From contig NW_003314282.1 in the NCBI RefSeq assembly GCF_000143415.4, positions 412,791 through 476,790 on the forward strand: a stretch of DNA of 64,000 nt. Direction: 5' to 3'. This DNA comes from Selaginella moellendorffii. Its lineage: Eukaryota; Streptophyta; Lycopodiopsida; Selaginellales; Selaginellaceae. The notes under the pieces were generated by a model, which ran no database searches, had not been told where the DNA came from, and was given only the letters and a program-made list of their open reading frames with translations. Positions 21,620 through 33,480 of this stretch are shown here, one piece after another; position 1 is the stretch's first letter, and each line of letters begins with the position of its first letter. The translations under genes were made by a program, and so were the position numbers.

Positions 21620-23235
21620 CCTGGCTAGGTAATACACTAATTATAGTACTAAAATATATGGACCATCCATTTGAGACTGAATTTAGTCCATCCATTTTTG
21701 TATATAAATAGGGGTTTAAACCCAATTAATATATCACATTGGTGGGCATTGCAATTTATCCCTAAAATACAAAACTTTTTGGTAGTGCTTTGGTCTATTG
21801 TTCAGGATTATGCTTTTTGTTTTTATTTCTTCATTTTTTTAAATTTAAATTTATATTAGCTCTTTGGAAGATCTAGAACTCTAACTATCACTATGTTTAA
21901 ATTTATACTTTTTTTTTCTCATTTTCATTGCATTCTCTTTTTCTATTATGCTATGTCATCATTGATTAAAGAGTACCTCACTTAAGGTTACTAATGCTAC
22001 TCTATTAGATAAATTTTTTGGTGTTGTGAAGTGTGATTATATTGATGTTGCACCCATCATTGATGTGTTGCCATTTCCAACTTCCATGGGATGTGATTAC
22101 ACAATTTGTTTTATTCTCAATGTTTTGTTATTTACCATTGCTATGGAGTATGATTGTGATATTGATTGGCAAGCTATGGATAATGCTTTAGTTCTTAATT
22201 CCTAGTTTGAGTTTATGGAAAGACGATAGGAGATTTTGTGGGGTAGATGTCAATTTTTCAATCTAACATTTAATCCTTTTTTTTTTACATTTTGCTCTTT
22301 CCTAACTTTTTTTTATTTCTTGACTTAAGCCAACTTCTTTATCTACAGAATATCCTTTTTATAGCATATCAATCATTTGTGATTTTTATAATTCTTATTC
22401 TTAATCAATTCTTGAATTGAGTAGTTTCTATCTTCTTTATACTAATTTAAATGTTAAATATGTGTGGGAAGTTAAGAATCTTGTTTTTGTTTCTTTAGCA
22501 AAGTTTTTGATCAATTTTGGTGTTGAATATTCCTTTCTTCCAAGGTTAAGTCACTTTAGTTAGAGTTTCAAGTTGAGTGCATGTTTCTAATTGTAACTGT
22601 TAGTGAGAGTTTTTGTTTTATTGTTATTGTTAAGGAGTTTATGTATTTCCTTGAGAGTGTGAACATTTCTATTGATTTTTTCATATCGGGTGTTGAGTTA
22701 TATGTTGAGGACCTTGAACAATATGAATTTTTTGCTTCTTTCGTATTGGTTAAAATATTTTATGATAAAAAGTCCTATGCTTTCCAAGCTTTGAGTATAT
22801 ATCCTTTTTTTGTTTTCCTATTTTGCATTGACAGGTACTAAATATTTCTCTTCTAATGTTTCTTTATCCATTTTTTCTTCTTCCACACTATTTCTTCCTC
22901 AATTTTTGTCACTTTCTCCTTTTTATTCCAATGCTTTAAACTTTTTTTCTTCAGAGGAAGGGGTAGAGGGGATTGACCGGAGTTTAGCCCTGATAATAAA
23001 GTGAGGATAAATAGATATAATAGTGGAGTAAGGACGAATAACATAAATTATGGAGTGAGGACAAACATAGTGAGTCTAAATGGAATATTTAACCCTGCAG
23101 ATTTAGAGACGGGATATATTATTTGTTACAATAGTGGGGTTTAAACCCTTGCTTATATACAAAAATGGATGGACCAGATTCAATCCTAAATGGATGGTTT
23201 AAGTACTATAATTAACATATTATCTAGTTAAGCTA
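21620..23235 (+). mobile_element. Decayed A-related LTR remnant with an inverted LTR copy
   Basis: At 21660-21745 an AT-rich LTR-like segment (TTTTGTATATAAATAGGGGTTTAAACCC...TATCACATTGGTGGGCATTG) resembles the end of the A LTR and the following TTGGTGG primer-site region. An inverted copy of the LTR part lies at about 23135-23225. Between them are faint coding-like stretches (22030-22230 and 22580-22780, plus strand) riddled with stops that I cannot assign. Most likely an old Ty3 relative scarred by C-to-T decay. Confidence 0.5.
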
Positions 23236-23564
23236 ATTGAATATCTGAAGCTTTTGCTGAGCAATTATAAATTATCACAAAAATCTAAGGCTCCCATAAA
23301 ACCACTTATAAATTTGTTAATAACCATGATTAAAATAAAACCCAAAGCCATGGCATAAGCATTAGTCGATTATAGAATTTTGATGAATCAATTGTAACTC
23401 CATATGCAACTTTTAAATGTTTAAACCAACCACAAAACCATAACTTTGAACTGAAGCAAGAACCCACTATAATCAATTATTCCCAGAACATTCACACATA
23501 TATAAATTATCTAATATTTTAGGATATGTACTAAATAAATTACTAATAAAAACCATGTTTTAGG

Positions 23565-23889
23565 TTGTCATGCAATTTTGGTTATCCATGCAAGGGTGAC
23601 TAGGGAATCTTACCTACATAATAGTTCTCTCTCTTTAATATTATGAATCCCTAAATTGCCAAAACCTCTAGGAAAAGTATAAAAAAATTGCAATTAGAGA
23701 GGGTGGTGGTGGTAAGTTAAATCTTTTGCACTTCAAGCTCCTACCACCTTTCTAATTGCATTTTTTGTAAGCTTCTACTTTCCTAGAGGTTCTAGCAATT
23801 TAAGGATTCATAATATTGAAGAGAGAGAACAATTATGTAAACAAGATTCCCTAGTCACCCTTGCATAGACAACCAAAATCACATGACAA
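23565..23889. repeat. Long imperfect palindrome (hairpin)
   Basis: The arm at 23565-23690 pairs with 23765-23889. The two arms, read 5'-3' on opposite strands, share long identical runs such as ATGCAAGGGTGACTAGGGAA and AATATTATGAATCC. Identity is about 90 percent by eye, with a loop of under 80 bases. No coding. Could be a foldback MITE or a small-RNA hairpin. Confidence 0.75.
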
Positions 23890-24149
23890 GTTTTTTCTTT
23901 TCCTGTTTCTCGGGAAAGTGTAAAAGTCAATGTCTTCTTAGGAGCATTGAAAAATAAGGTTGATGAGATACACCTGATATATAGGTAGAAACTATAAGGA
24001 GAAGATGATAACAAATTGGGGTGGAAATATATGCAAATGCATTTTATATTTAATTTAGAAGATATAACGGCAAGGACACCAAGAGAAGGTTTGGTGAAGA
24101 GGACAGCAACAGGTCGGAAGAGAAAATCTCTGATAACCTCCAGCACCTC

Positions 24150-24410
24150 CTAAGCAAGTCAACATGGCTCTGAGCTTTTACTTTTTCGATGCTCAACAGC
24201 AGAAGCAAGCCTCTCAGGTGGTGGAGAGAAGACGAAGAACCTCCCAAAGTCAGCCTTCTTCGGACCTGTCTTCTCGAGAGCGCATGGAACCTGTGACGTT
24301 AACTTGTTCCACGAAGAAGTCCCTTGTCACGCTTAGAACCACGAGGAGTTGCAATAGCTCTCGAGAAGAGGAAGTAAAACCAAGAGTTACTCGTGGAAGA
24401 TCTTGAGTGG
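24150..24410 (+). pseudogene. Copy-1 fragment of nuclear-type gene tail
   Basis: Inverted counterpart of 58130-58370. An 80-codon open frame is present (24164-24406, MALSFYFFDAQQQKQ...). A second frame reads CSTAEASLSGG...FFGPVFSRAHGTCDVN, which looks like the tail of the broken gene at 58.1-59.25 kb. Copy 1 contains only this 3' part. Which frame was coding is uncertain. Confidence 0.3.
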
Positions 24411-24894
24411 AACGTTTATTCGATCGTGATTCCAGTCTAGTGGCAGTAGCAGAAATGGAAACAGGAAACATTTAGGAGCAGGCAAACCATTCGAGGGGTC
24501 AGCCACGTCGACTAACTGTTGGGGATTACAGGACGAGCCGCCTGGCCAAGCTGATCGACGCTGCATGTCTGTGCTACTCAGACATGCTGACATGCACGGC
24601 TCGATGAAATTGTCCACGCACATCTGGAGCTCTATGAGTCGGAAATCTGCGTTATCATACATCATTCAGAAAGCCGTTAGCGCGAGTTGTTTTTTCCAGA
24701 TTGGAGAAAGAGAACTTGGAAAATACCAGGGAAGATTTCAAAGGTAAGACAGGGAGATGCGGTTATTCAATTTTGTCATTTTAGGACTATGTCTACCTTT
24801 CTAAGAGTGGGAAAGCTTACGAAACTAACCATAAATTTATTGGTTCAGCCTCTCATAAAAGACAATTTTCTAGCCTCTCATCTAGACAATTCGC

Positions 24895-25788
24895 TCAGAT
24901 ATGACAACTCTGAGGTTTTATGAAGCTCTTCAGATTTTTTGGTAAAGTATTCCCTGTAGCCTTGGCAAACTCCCTCAAAGCTTCAATGGTCTTCTCTTGG
25001 CGCACAGCAAGCCGCTCATCCATATCCATTTCTACCAACCTATCGGAGCGACCAAATAGCATTTCTAGTGGAGACTGCAACATGTAGAAATGAATCAGCG
25101 TCCCCTGGACAATTGCAGCGATCGATCCCACAAGTAAAAGGGCTTGTCTATGCCATCCCAGCAGTGGAGCAACGGTGCCCAAAACACAGGCAGCCATGTA
25201 ACTCGTAATCTTCGTCAGGTACACCACTATGAACTTGAACACTCCGGGCCCGTCATACCATTTGTCAGGAAGTTGTATTACCGGAGTAAGAAGTCCACAG
25301 CATGATATCGCCAGCAGCAGAAGCATCACCCATTGATTTGTGCTCATTATGGAACACACACCACTGAGAAAACCGCTGGTGCCTCCAACAAGAAAACCAT
25401 ATGCATTACTTTTCTTTCGACCCAAAAGGCCATAGAAAAATACTGCATGGACGCACTTGTCAGTCTCGAGAGAGAAAACAGTGAAACACTTACATGATAA
25501 GAAGACGGGAACCAAAGCAGAAGCTCCGCTTCCTTCAGGGAACTCAGGGGGCCAAAATATGGCACCCATATAGAACGCATATATAGTGAAGCAATGACTA
25601 ACAAGATTTATCAAGAACTGGCGCCGTATAATCCAGTGCCCACTGAGGTTCCAACTCTCGTAGATATCAGCAAGATCATACTCACCATTTGGGCTCAACA
25701 AACCCTGCTCCATAGGGTAACTTAGATTGTCCTTTCCCCAAATATATCCTTGACTGTATCTCATCCGACGGCTATTAGAAAAGGTCAT
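24895..25788 (-). CDS. Unclassified multipass membrane protein, copy 1 (2 exons)
   Basis: Exons 25494-25788 and 24895-25442 join across a 51-bp intron (25443-25493, GTAAGT...TGCAG) to give about 280 residues. Because 51 is divisible by 3 and contains no stop, the unspliced form is also open (297 residues). Start ATG 25788 (MTFSNSRRMRY); the product ends ...FIKPQSCHI. Several hydrophobic segments are seen: FLINLVSHCFTIYAFYMGAI, LVGGTSGFLSGVCSI, WVMLLLLAISCCGLL, KITSYMAACVLGTVAPLL and ALLLVGSIAAIV. A charged C-terminal tail follows (DMDERLAVRQEKTIEALREFAKATG). I do not recognise the family; MLQSPLEM near the end and FWPP recall the protein at 59.5 kb, a weak hint only. The related copy at 56.6 kb keeps its frame over most of its length, which suggests real coding. 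Confidence 0.75.
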   Translation of the reverse strand: MTFSNSRRMRYSQGYIWGKDNLSYPMEQGLLSPNGEYDLADIYESWNLSGHWIIRRQFLINLVSHCFTIYAFYMGAIFWPPEFPEGSGASALVPVFLSCKCFTVFSLETDKCVHAVFFYGLLGRKKSNAYGFLVGGTSGFLSGVCSIMSTNQWVMLLLLAISCCGLLTPVIQLPDKWYDGPGVFKFIVVYLTKITSYMAACVLGTVAPLLGWHRQALLLVGSIAAIVQGTLIHFYMLQSPLEMLFGRSDRLVEMDMDERLAVRQEKTIEALREFAKATGNTLPKNLKSFIKPQSCHI

Positions 25789-27789
25789 AGCTGATGTGTG
25801 AGACCACCCATATCAGCGCTAAACTGCAACGGGCAATTCGTGTCGGGCAAATGCAATCGAAATGTCAATCAATCTCCTGGAAATTTAGAGATTCATCCAC
25901 AATGCCTGGAGGTGATCCCGCCTCGATTAAAGCACTGAATGGCTATGCTTTCTTTCTCTAGATTGCAAAGTGTTTTCTTATATCCTCTTCCAGGGGTTCC
26001 TTGTTGCTCGCTCCATCCTCTGGTGTTCAAGGATCCTGCTTAAAATTCATGGTTGAGGCGCATAAAAGACGCTGGAATGAATCGATAAGTAAGGCGGCGA
26101 AGCATAGCTCTGCTGCTCTAGAATCCATGATCAAGAAGATCCTCGGAGCATGAAACCTGTCTTCTTTCGTAGCAGCACGGTCATGTGGAACTCGACATCG
26201 TGACGCAAACATTGTTCTTGTGGACCAGGGAATGTCGTCACTTCTTTGTTTGATAATTCAAACAATACACTGGAGCCATGTTTGAAGCAAATTCATCTCC
26301 AAAAACTCCATCTTTTCTGCGTATGCCCACAATGGGCATCTGGACTAGACTATGGTTTTTCTTGACGACAGCGGGATCAAGTGTCCTAAAAGGAATAACG
26401 CGTAAGAAAGGTTTGCAGATGAAGAAAATCATTTTGATTTACAACATGACATAGCAGGCAGCCTGCTAGAACGTAATTTTTACAGTGTATGCCCAATAAA
26501 GGCATTTTGAAAATGTGGATGCCAGATAAGAAATTCGTGTCTTGAGAGATGGTATACTTGTAGCCCGATAAAGTGTTCTGTTCCATGACTGCGGAAGCCA
26601 TGAAATTTCTGAAAATATTTCCAATCCTAGCCATTGTAGCAAACTCAATCGCTAGAAATATGGGACTGCCTTGTGTACTTGACCTGTGGGAGCATGGTGG
26701 ACGCTTGCAGGAGATTCAAAAGCCCAGATATGATGCTCTAAGACACACAAACAATAAGGATGTGATGCTCTAGAAGTTTGGATGATGAAATTAATTTTAT
26801 TACATTTATGGGATTAAAATTACAATAAGATAAAAATGTTATACACCATTTTATGACATATTTATCGACTTATATAAGGGTAAAGAGCAAATAAGAGCTT
26901 TATAATATAGTTAATACGTAGTGCAATTGATATATTATTATTTATTCCATGATATATTTATAAATTGTAATGAAAGTTAATCATTATACTTTAATTATAT
27001 TGTAAAATAAATAAATAAAACAATCAAGCTAAAAATATTTTTGACCATGTTTAAATTTATAGAGGAGCACATATACCTAGAATATGCTTGGATATTTTAG
27101 AATATTCTACTATCTAACTCTATATTCATTTAGATTAATATTATATTTATAATTTATAATATTCTACTATCTAATGGTTTCTAGAGTTTTATATGAAATA
27201 TTAGAGTTAGACTATGCACATGTTGGATTGCCCATCCAAGGATTGTTGGATTGCCTGGAGTGCCAAAAAATTGCAACAAAGGAGCAAGAAAAAGAATACA
27301 AAGTCACTGCATATGATCATTAAAACAATATATGGCTTATCTTAATGTGTGATGAATACTCATCTGGATTCATTAATATCAACTTCTCTTCTAATTACAA
27401 ATTGATCAATTACTATTAAGTATCACTAAATTTTTATTACTGCTTGCACTAAATTATTTCCAAATCTAGGGAATCAACAATGAATCTTGCTCATGGCTCA
27501 ATAGTGCTGTAGTCAAAGTACTAGCTAGCTCCAGTCTAATGTATCTTTACTCTCTCGCCTAAAACATTATTTTGTGCTATTATTCTTATTAATTCATCTG
27601 AATTTCACATGAGTAAATGCTTAGCATAATGCCTCAACCGAAGACTGCATAAAGAGCAATGTACAAGTTTCAGTCACAATCATTTCCAACTCTTTACAAA
27701 TAGACTCTAGCACTAATTTCTTCTACACTAACGTCTTTGAGACCGATGGGCTCTATAGTGCTATGAAGTGAATGAGATAGAGTGGCCAT

Positions 27790-27945
27790 CTTGAGGTGAT
27801 CCTGTGGATGTGGAGGTGTTACTTAAATATTCTGCTACTTATACCAAGAATGTGGAGGTGTTGCCTAAATATTCTATTACTTATGCAAGGAATTTTGTGA
27901 GGCACATCCTTTAACAACACTGGAACTCCTCACAAATCTAGTTTG
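27790..27945 (+). pseudogene. GH17 glucanase fragment
   Basis: Resembles 35822-35935 of the glucanase gene (AGGTGATCCTG...GAGGTG, then ACTTATGC..., then the stretch around TTTGTGAGGCACATCCT and AACAACACTGGAACTCCTC). It carries C-to-T changes, an internal roughly 50-bp tandem repeat and a stop after HIL. A dead gene piece at the edge of the inverted duplication. Confidence 0.65.
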
Positions 27946-27949
27946 AAGA

Positions 27950-30370
27950 CATGTAGGAATGTCAAAGATCTTGATGCATTTCCCACATGTTGGTCAATAT
28001 GAAATATGTCTGCACTCAAAGTGTAAAGTAAAGTTCCAAGTCTATAAGCAACTGCAAGAACTAGGACTTCAAGGTTGCCAGGTAACGATACTAGTCTCAT
28101 ATCTTGCTAGCCAATGCAAAATTCATGCTACACAAGGAAAAGCATTTGCAAAAACTCTTACTAAGGATTGATTTGAGATGAACTGTCTAGAGTGAAACAA
28201 TTTGCTCTATCTTTCCTATGGTAAACAAACATTTTTGGAGTTAAAGCATAATAGGAGAGAAATTCCTAGAGCTATTAGCATGACTCAACAAAGCTTCAAT
28301 GGCTCTCATTTCTATTGACCCCATCTGGATCATATTAATTCTTCTTCCCCTTTAACTTTTCTTTTGCTTTCCTCTTTACTTAGCAAGATTATTTTGGCCA
28401 ATAAATTGGATATGATTTTGATTCCACCACTTTTTGACAAACTCTCTATCTCCTTTTAAGATAGGTTTGATCCTCTAAATTTGTGCTCCAATCAACAAAT
28501 ATCAATTCATAGTATTTTTTCAAATAGAATTTAGAAAATTGAATTACAATTCCAATACAAAAGGTTTTGCTAAAACTACTCAAGTATTTAGAGTTTGAAC
28601 AACCAAGATCAAAAGGCTTAGAGCTCAAACACTTGAGGTTAGGTAAGGCATCCCAATCTAGAACCCCAAATCATGCACTTAAGCACCTCCAATCCCTTGT
28701 TTCATTATAGTGTATGTGATTATAAAATGAGATTTAAATATATTATCACTGTGGACCTTGGGGGATAAATGGGGATAAAATAGCTATTAAAGGTTTTTCA
28801 TCAAATAATTACTCTTTTTTTAGTTAGATTAAAAGGAGAAAAATAAAGTGTATAATCCTCTTAGATAAGTATTCAAATAATTAGAATATACTTGTGGCTA
28901 GAACAAATATGATAAGTCAGTCACCTTGGAACTTATGGAATATGGAAGATAACTTAAACATCCAAGAAGTTGGCAAGAGGGCTAGGAAAAAATGTTAAAC
29001 TCATAGCCAAAGTCAATTATCTAAAAATGTCCAAACTTCTAAAGAAGCATGAAAAGTAATCATGAATGGGAAAGTCAAATAGCTTCATTAGTACTAATTC
29101 AATCAAAGCTATAACCAAAGATAAAAAAATAGAGTTAAGAATGAATAAATTCTTATGGAAAAATTTGTTTCTATGACAATAAATTGGTAAAAGTAGAGGA
29201 TAAGGTATCTAATGGCTACAGTATGTGGTTAGGACTATTGATAACTTAAAGAAGAGTAACCAAAAATGATAAAGATAAAAACTAGTTTAATTAATGAATT
29301 TGCCTCTAAGTTTTTATGCTCTCATGCAAGTTTCTCCTTGCCATAAATCATCAAAGGCATTTGATATAGAGCTAGAGATGTGAGAGCATGCACAATTTTG
29401 CCTGCCTTAGAAAATTTAGAAAATATTTGTGACAGTGAGGAGTTAATTTACAAAGCAATTAACATTAGCAGCATGTATACAAGAAGGAGGTGGTCCATCT
29501 TTGCAGAGTTGCTTCCTCAAACTTAATGATATCCATGTCTTTCTATTAATTTTGCAAATTGAAGTTAACAAAGAAAACTCCAAAATACTGCACCAAATAT
29601 TTAACAGTATCTATGTAAAACTCTTTGCATTACTCAACAAACCTTTATAATGTCTAGGTAAAATGTCATCACTTACAATAAACTTAAGAAGTTTAATTAT
29701 TTTTACACGTCTACAAACTCAAACAAGTTGGAAAATGGACAGTCTAGAACCATCCTAGCATGGATGAATCTACACAACATCCTATTAAATTAGTCTAACT
29801 TATGAGTAAACCATGCTTGCAAACCTCAGCTCCTATTGAACGTCCCAACAAACTAATGAAGCTCCAAGCCAAAGAAATTAAGCATAAAGAATGTTCAATG
29901 GGAGCAAAATTATCAAAACTAAGCTCCACACCCACTACCAAAGCACAACAAGATATTTTCTAATAGAGGACAAGGTTTGTGTTGCATTGTAATACATGGC
30001 CATGATTGTTGGTAATCTACTCATAAAGAAGAGATAAGAACAATGCCTTTTAGAACATAGCTAAAAAATGATAAAGACAAAAACAAATGAACTTGCCTTA
30101 TATTGGTAACAGATGAATTCTAGCAAGTGGATAAGAGGCTCTTAGTTGGGTTTTTCAGAAGGTTCATCCAAACTAGGAGGTCTAATAAATACTTAATTGA
30201 TCAGCATGATGAAGTGTTATATATAGAGTCAAATTTTTTAAGAAAACCAAAGATTGAAGAATTAGCAACTCCTAAGAGTTAATCTTTGGAATAAATGTGA
30301 AACTTACTAAATATAGAATAGTGTTAGATTGCAAATTAGGGTGCAAAAATAACATTATAGAGTTCAGAAC
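27950..30370. other. AT-rich DNA, no supported gene
   Basis: About 2.4 kb with only short frames. The wording (e.g. 29740-29800, 29880-29960) suggests deaminated old transposon sequence, but I could not assign a family. Confidence 0.45.
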
Positions 30371-30705
30371 ACTTTCTATATTCCATAGATATGCCTCTTG
30401 AGTGGATCTAAACACTTACCATAAATAGCATATGAAACTAAAATGGGACTAACACATATAGCAAAGTGTTTGGCAAATAAAGTAAGTTACAATATTGAGG
30501 GACTAGACTCAATATCATGGGGGTAAGCTAATGATATGAGTTTCTCAAACCAGATTGAGTATACTCAGCAAGAAACACATAAAGGTTTCTACTTTATGTT
30601 TATCCGATTTAAGTACATATGCATTGACTAGTTTCTCAACTAGCTCAAGTGAAAACTATAAAAAGAACTAACTGTACCAACCTCCTATTGTTATGATAGT
30701 AAGGA
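30370..30705 (+). repeat. Repeat E, copy 1 (inverted partner 47520-47860)
   Basis: The reverse complement of 47520-47860 reads collinearly here, with blocks such as TTTCTCAA...GAGTATACTCAGCAAGAAACAC and TATGTTTATCCGATTTAAGTACAT. Untranslated; possibly an LTR segment of an unidentified element. Confidence 0.7.
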
Positions 30706-30779
30706 GAGAGTGTTTGTAACGGTTAGTTGACAAGTATCTTTTGATACTTAAAGTCATATTTGCAAAAACATGGTTCTTA

Positions 30780-31735
30780 GACATTACTAAAAGGTGATAA
30801 TGTTACAGCTACTTTATTGTTAAAGTGAAAGAATTTAATTGGTTATGCTATTTGGTGGGTTATATGATTTCAAGGTTGTTCATTGTTCGGGGCATTCTAT
30901 GGCTATAGAATTCTTGAGCTCTTCTTCCTTCCTCGCTCTTTTCTCATATTTTTCACGATTCTATTATTTTAGCATTTATGGATTTTCTAAACAAAGATTC
31001 TATATTGTTAACAATTATTATACTTGATGTTTAGTGTTCATAAGGTGCAGAGCAAGATTTACCTTCTCTTGATAAGGTTTATGAAACTTAAAAGGTGAAT
31101 TTATAAATCCAAAGGCTTTTTGATGGGTTTGAAAATTTTACATCACTTGTTAATGACTTGTTATTTTGGTAGTTACATTTTCAAAATCACTTTAAAGAAG
31201 ACCTTTATTTTATAAGGAAGGATTTTAATGATCATTTATGGCTGATGGTACCTTCAATCTTTATTCCACGCTCTCTCTATACCTATTATGATTCTCTTAT
31301 TTTAAGTGGGTATATGAAACATTATCATATGATTGAGAAGTTGCAAAAGTTTTTCTATTCACTAAAGATGCAATGTGATATTATCCAGTATGTGTATAGT
31401 TATGTTTGGTGCCAAGCTCATATAATACTCTCCCTCATGTTGTGAAAGGACAATTAGAGTCAATTGCAATTTTCTATCTGTTTGAGTTAGTGGCGTTTAA
31501 TATGATGGGGCCTTTATGGTTGACTACTAGCAATAAGTATTTCATTATTGCTTCTGACTATTTCACTCATTGGGTGGAAATCAGCACTTTTGCTAGTGTA
31601 TTTGCAATTGTTGTTAGATACTTCCTACTCAATTGAATAGTGTTCTAGCATTCCTAATACTCTCAAATAATGGTCTCACATTTATTGTTAAGGCATTTTA
31701 TATTTTAATATTTCAATTGGGAATACATCAAGTGG
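30780..31735 (+). pseudogene. Decayed A-family pol fragment (RNase H to integrase)
   Basis: Collinear with element A 4255-5090 and on into 20271-20370: FKVVHCSGHSMA matches FDVVHRPGSSMA, then YDSLILSGYMKHYHMIEKLQKFFYS, the integrase zinc region CVWCQA and the core start ELVAFNMMGPL. Numerous stops and C-to-T changes. It abuts an inverted A fragment at 31735. Confidence 0.8.
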
Positions 31736-33480
31736 ATTAAGACATCTATCGATAAAGTCAGCAATCACCTTTGGCATACTGTAGAAAACTTTGTCCATCA
31801 TCTACTGAAAAGTCACTAAAGTATTGTTTAAACCAAACAGTATCACCAAAAACTCATACAAACCAAATGATGTATAAAAAACAGTCTTGGGAATATCTTC
31901 CTTAGACATGGGGATTTGCTAATACCCAAAAGTATGATTTAACTTAGTGAATTAACAGTTTCTCCTCAGACGATCTACAAGATCAGTAATATGAGGAAGA
32001 AGGTACACATCTAGAATTGTCACTTCGTTTAACGGACGATAATTAATGCAGAAACAAATACTCCCATTAAACTTCGTCACAAGTTAAGGTTCATATGCCT
32101 AAGGACTTTATGACTTTCAAATAACACATTTTTCCAATATCTCTTTGATATTTGCACGTAAAATTTTGATCTCTTTTGGTGATCGACGACGAATAGAAAT
32201 CTTGATTGGACAAACATTCTCAGTTAGAATAAGATGACTCTTGGCCCTAGATAACAAGTCAAATTGGTGAACCATTACAACACAAAAATTGTCAAAGGGG
32301 TCTAAAGAGGGAATAGAGGAATAAAACAGAAATATAGGAGGAAGTAATGAGGAGACAAAAGTGATAGAATCAAGGGTAGAAGCAAAGAAACAAAAAGGAA
32401 CAAAAGTGAGAGGAATTAAAAAAATATAAGAAAGTATGAAAAAAATAGGAGAAGTTTCAAAGTCACACTTGGCATGATTGCACCGCAACCAATCTATACC
32501 AAAGATGAAGTCAAAAGCTTGATTTGGCATCACCTGCAATGACTACAACTTAAACTCAAGATTGCCCACATGTATAAATAGGTCCGCTTCATCCCATGGA
32601 CATAAGTGTGTATTACTATTGCAATAAAGAATGAAAACTAGCTCTGCCGCACAATGTAAATATAGATGGTAACGTGTGGTAACATGCTGAGTAATAGAAG
32701 ATAAATTCAAGCCTATATTAACCTACATGGATAGAATAATAGAAGATATGTTGTTATAAAAACGAGCTTGGAAAGTAAACACTAAATGAACTGATGTTGA
32801 GTAAACCCCTTAATGATACTCCCGAAAGAAAAATGAAAGAGTCATTGATTTATTTGTACAAATGTGACTCATATGACTCTCATTTCTTATAAGCATCTCA
32901 GTGTCAAGCCTTTCCATTGTAGTACCACCAATAGAACATTGTTAATACTAAGGTCTCCACCTAGGAAATAGAGGTTGCCAATTCGAAAAACATTGACAAT
33001 ATTGAAGTATGACTAACTTTATCACATGCCCAACAGCGGACATTATGGCCATGATTATGTCCACGCTCTTATCCTTGAAGTCAGGCAGTAACATCAACCT
33101 CAATTGGAATAGGACCATTTCTCATAGGAAGTGGAGTTAAAAAATGTGCAGTGAGAAGTGAAAGAAGCAATATTTCATAATATTGTGCTAAGAAAAGAGT
33201 ATTGTCAAAGGTGGTTAGAACAAATATATACACAAGTTCTATAAAATTTTGATAAAATGCTGATCACAACATTTCTAATTTAATTTGCTTTAATATATTT
33301 AGCTCTGCAAGAAGCAAGAGGTTTTACAAATGAATGCTAAATTACATCACTGTTTTAGATAACCCTTGATAAAGATGATGTAATTGTTAAAAGGCATCAT
33401 CATAATTATTAACATGTCCAAATGTGCATTTAAAAACATATGGGAGAGTGCTTCAATCCACACAAGTGATTATGCTTAAA
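31735..33480 (-). pseudogene. Decayed A-family fragment, inverted (RT to gag)
   Basis: The minus strand matches element A from RT backwards: the MPFGL/YEFLV block near 31800-31900, IKISIRRRSPKEIKILRANIKE at 32130-32210, FDFIFGIDWLRCNHAKCDFE at 32460-32530, then a protease and a gag zinc-knuckle region near 33010-33060. Only 32117-32539 is long and open. G-to-A and C-to-T decay throughout. Confidence 0.8.

Larger units (their letters stand above)
24060..27830 (-). repeat. Inverted duplication, copy 1 (partner 55400-58460)
   Basis: The reverse complement is collinear with 55.4-58.46 kb across a 3' piece of a nuclear-type gene (24.06-24.42), an intergenic part (24.42-24.72), a membrane-protein gene (24.9-25.8), its upstream region (25.8-26.26) and AT-rich DNA up to 27.83 kb. 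About 500 bases (roughly 26.27-26.78) have no visible counterpart in copy 2. Confidence 0.85.
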
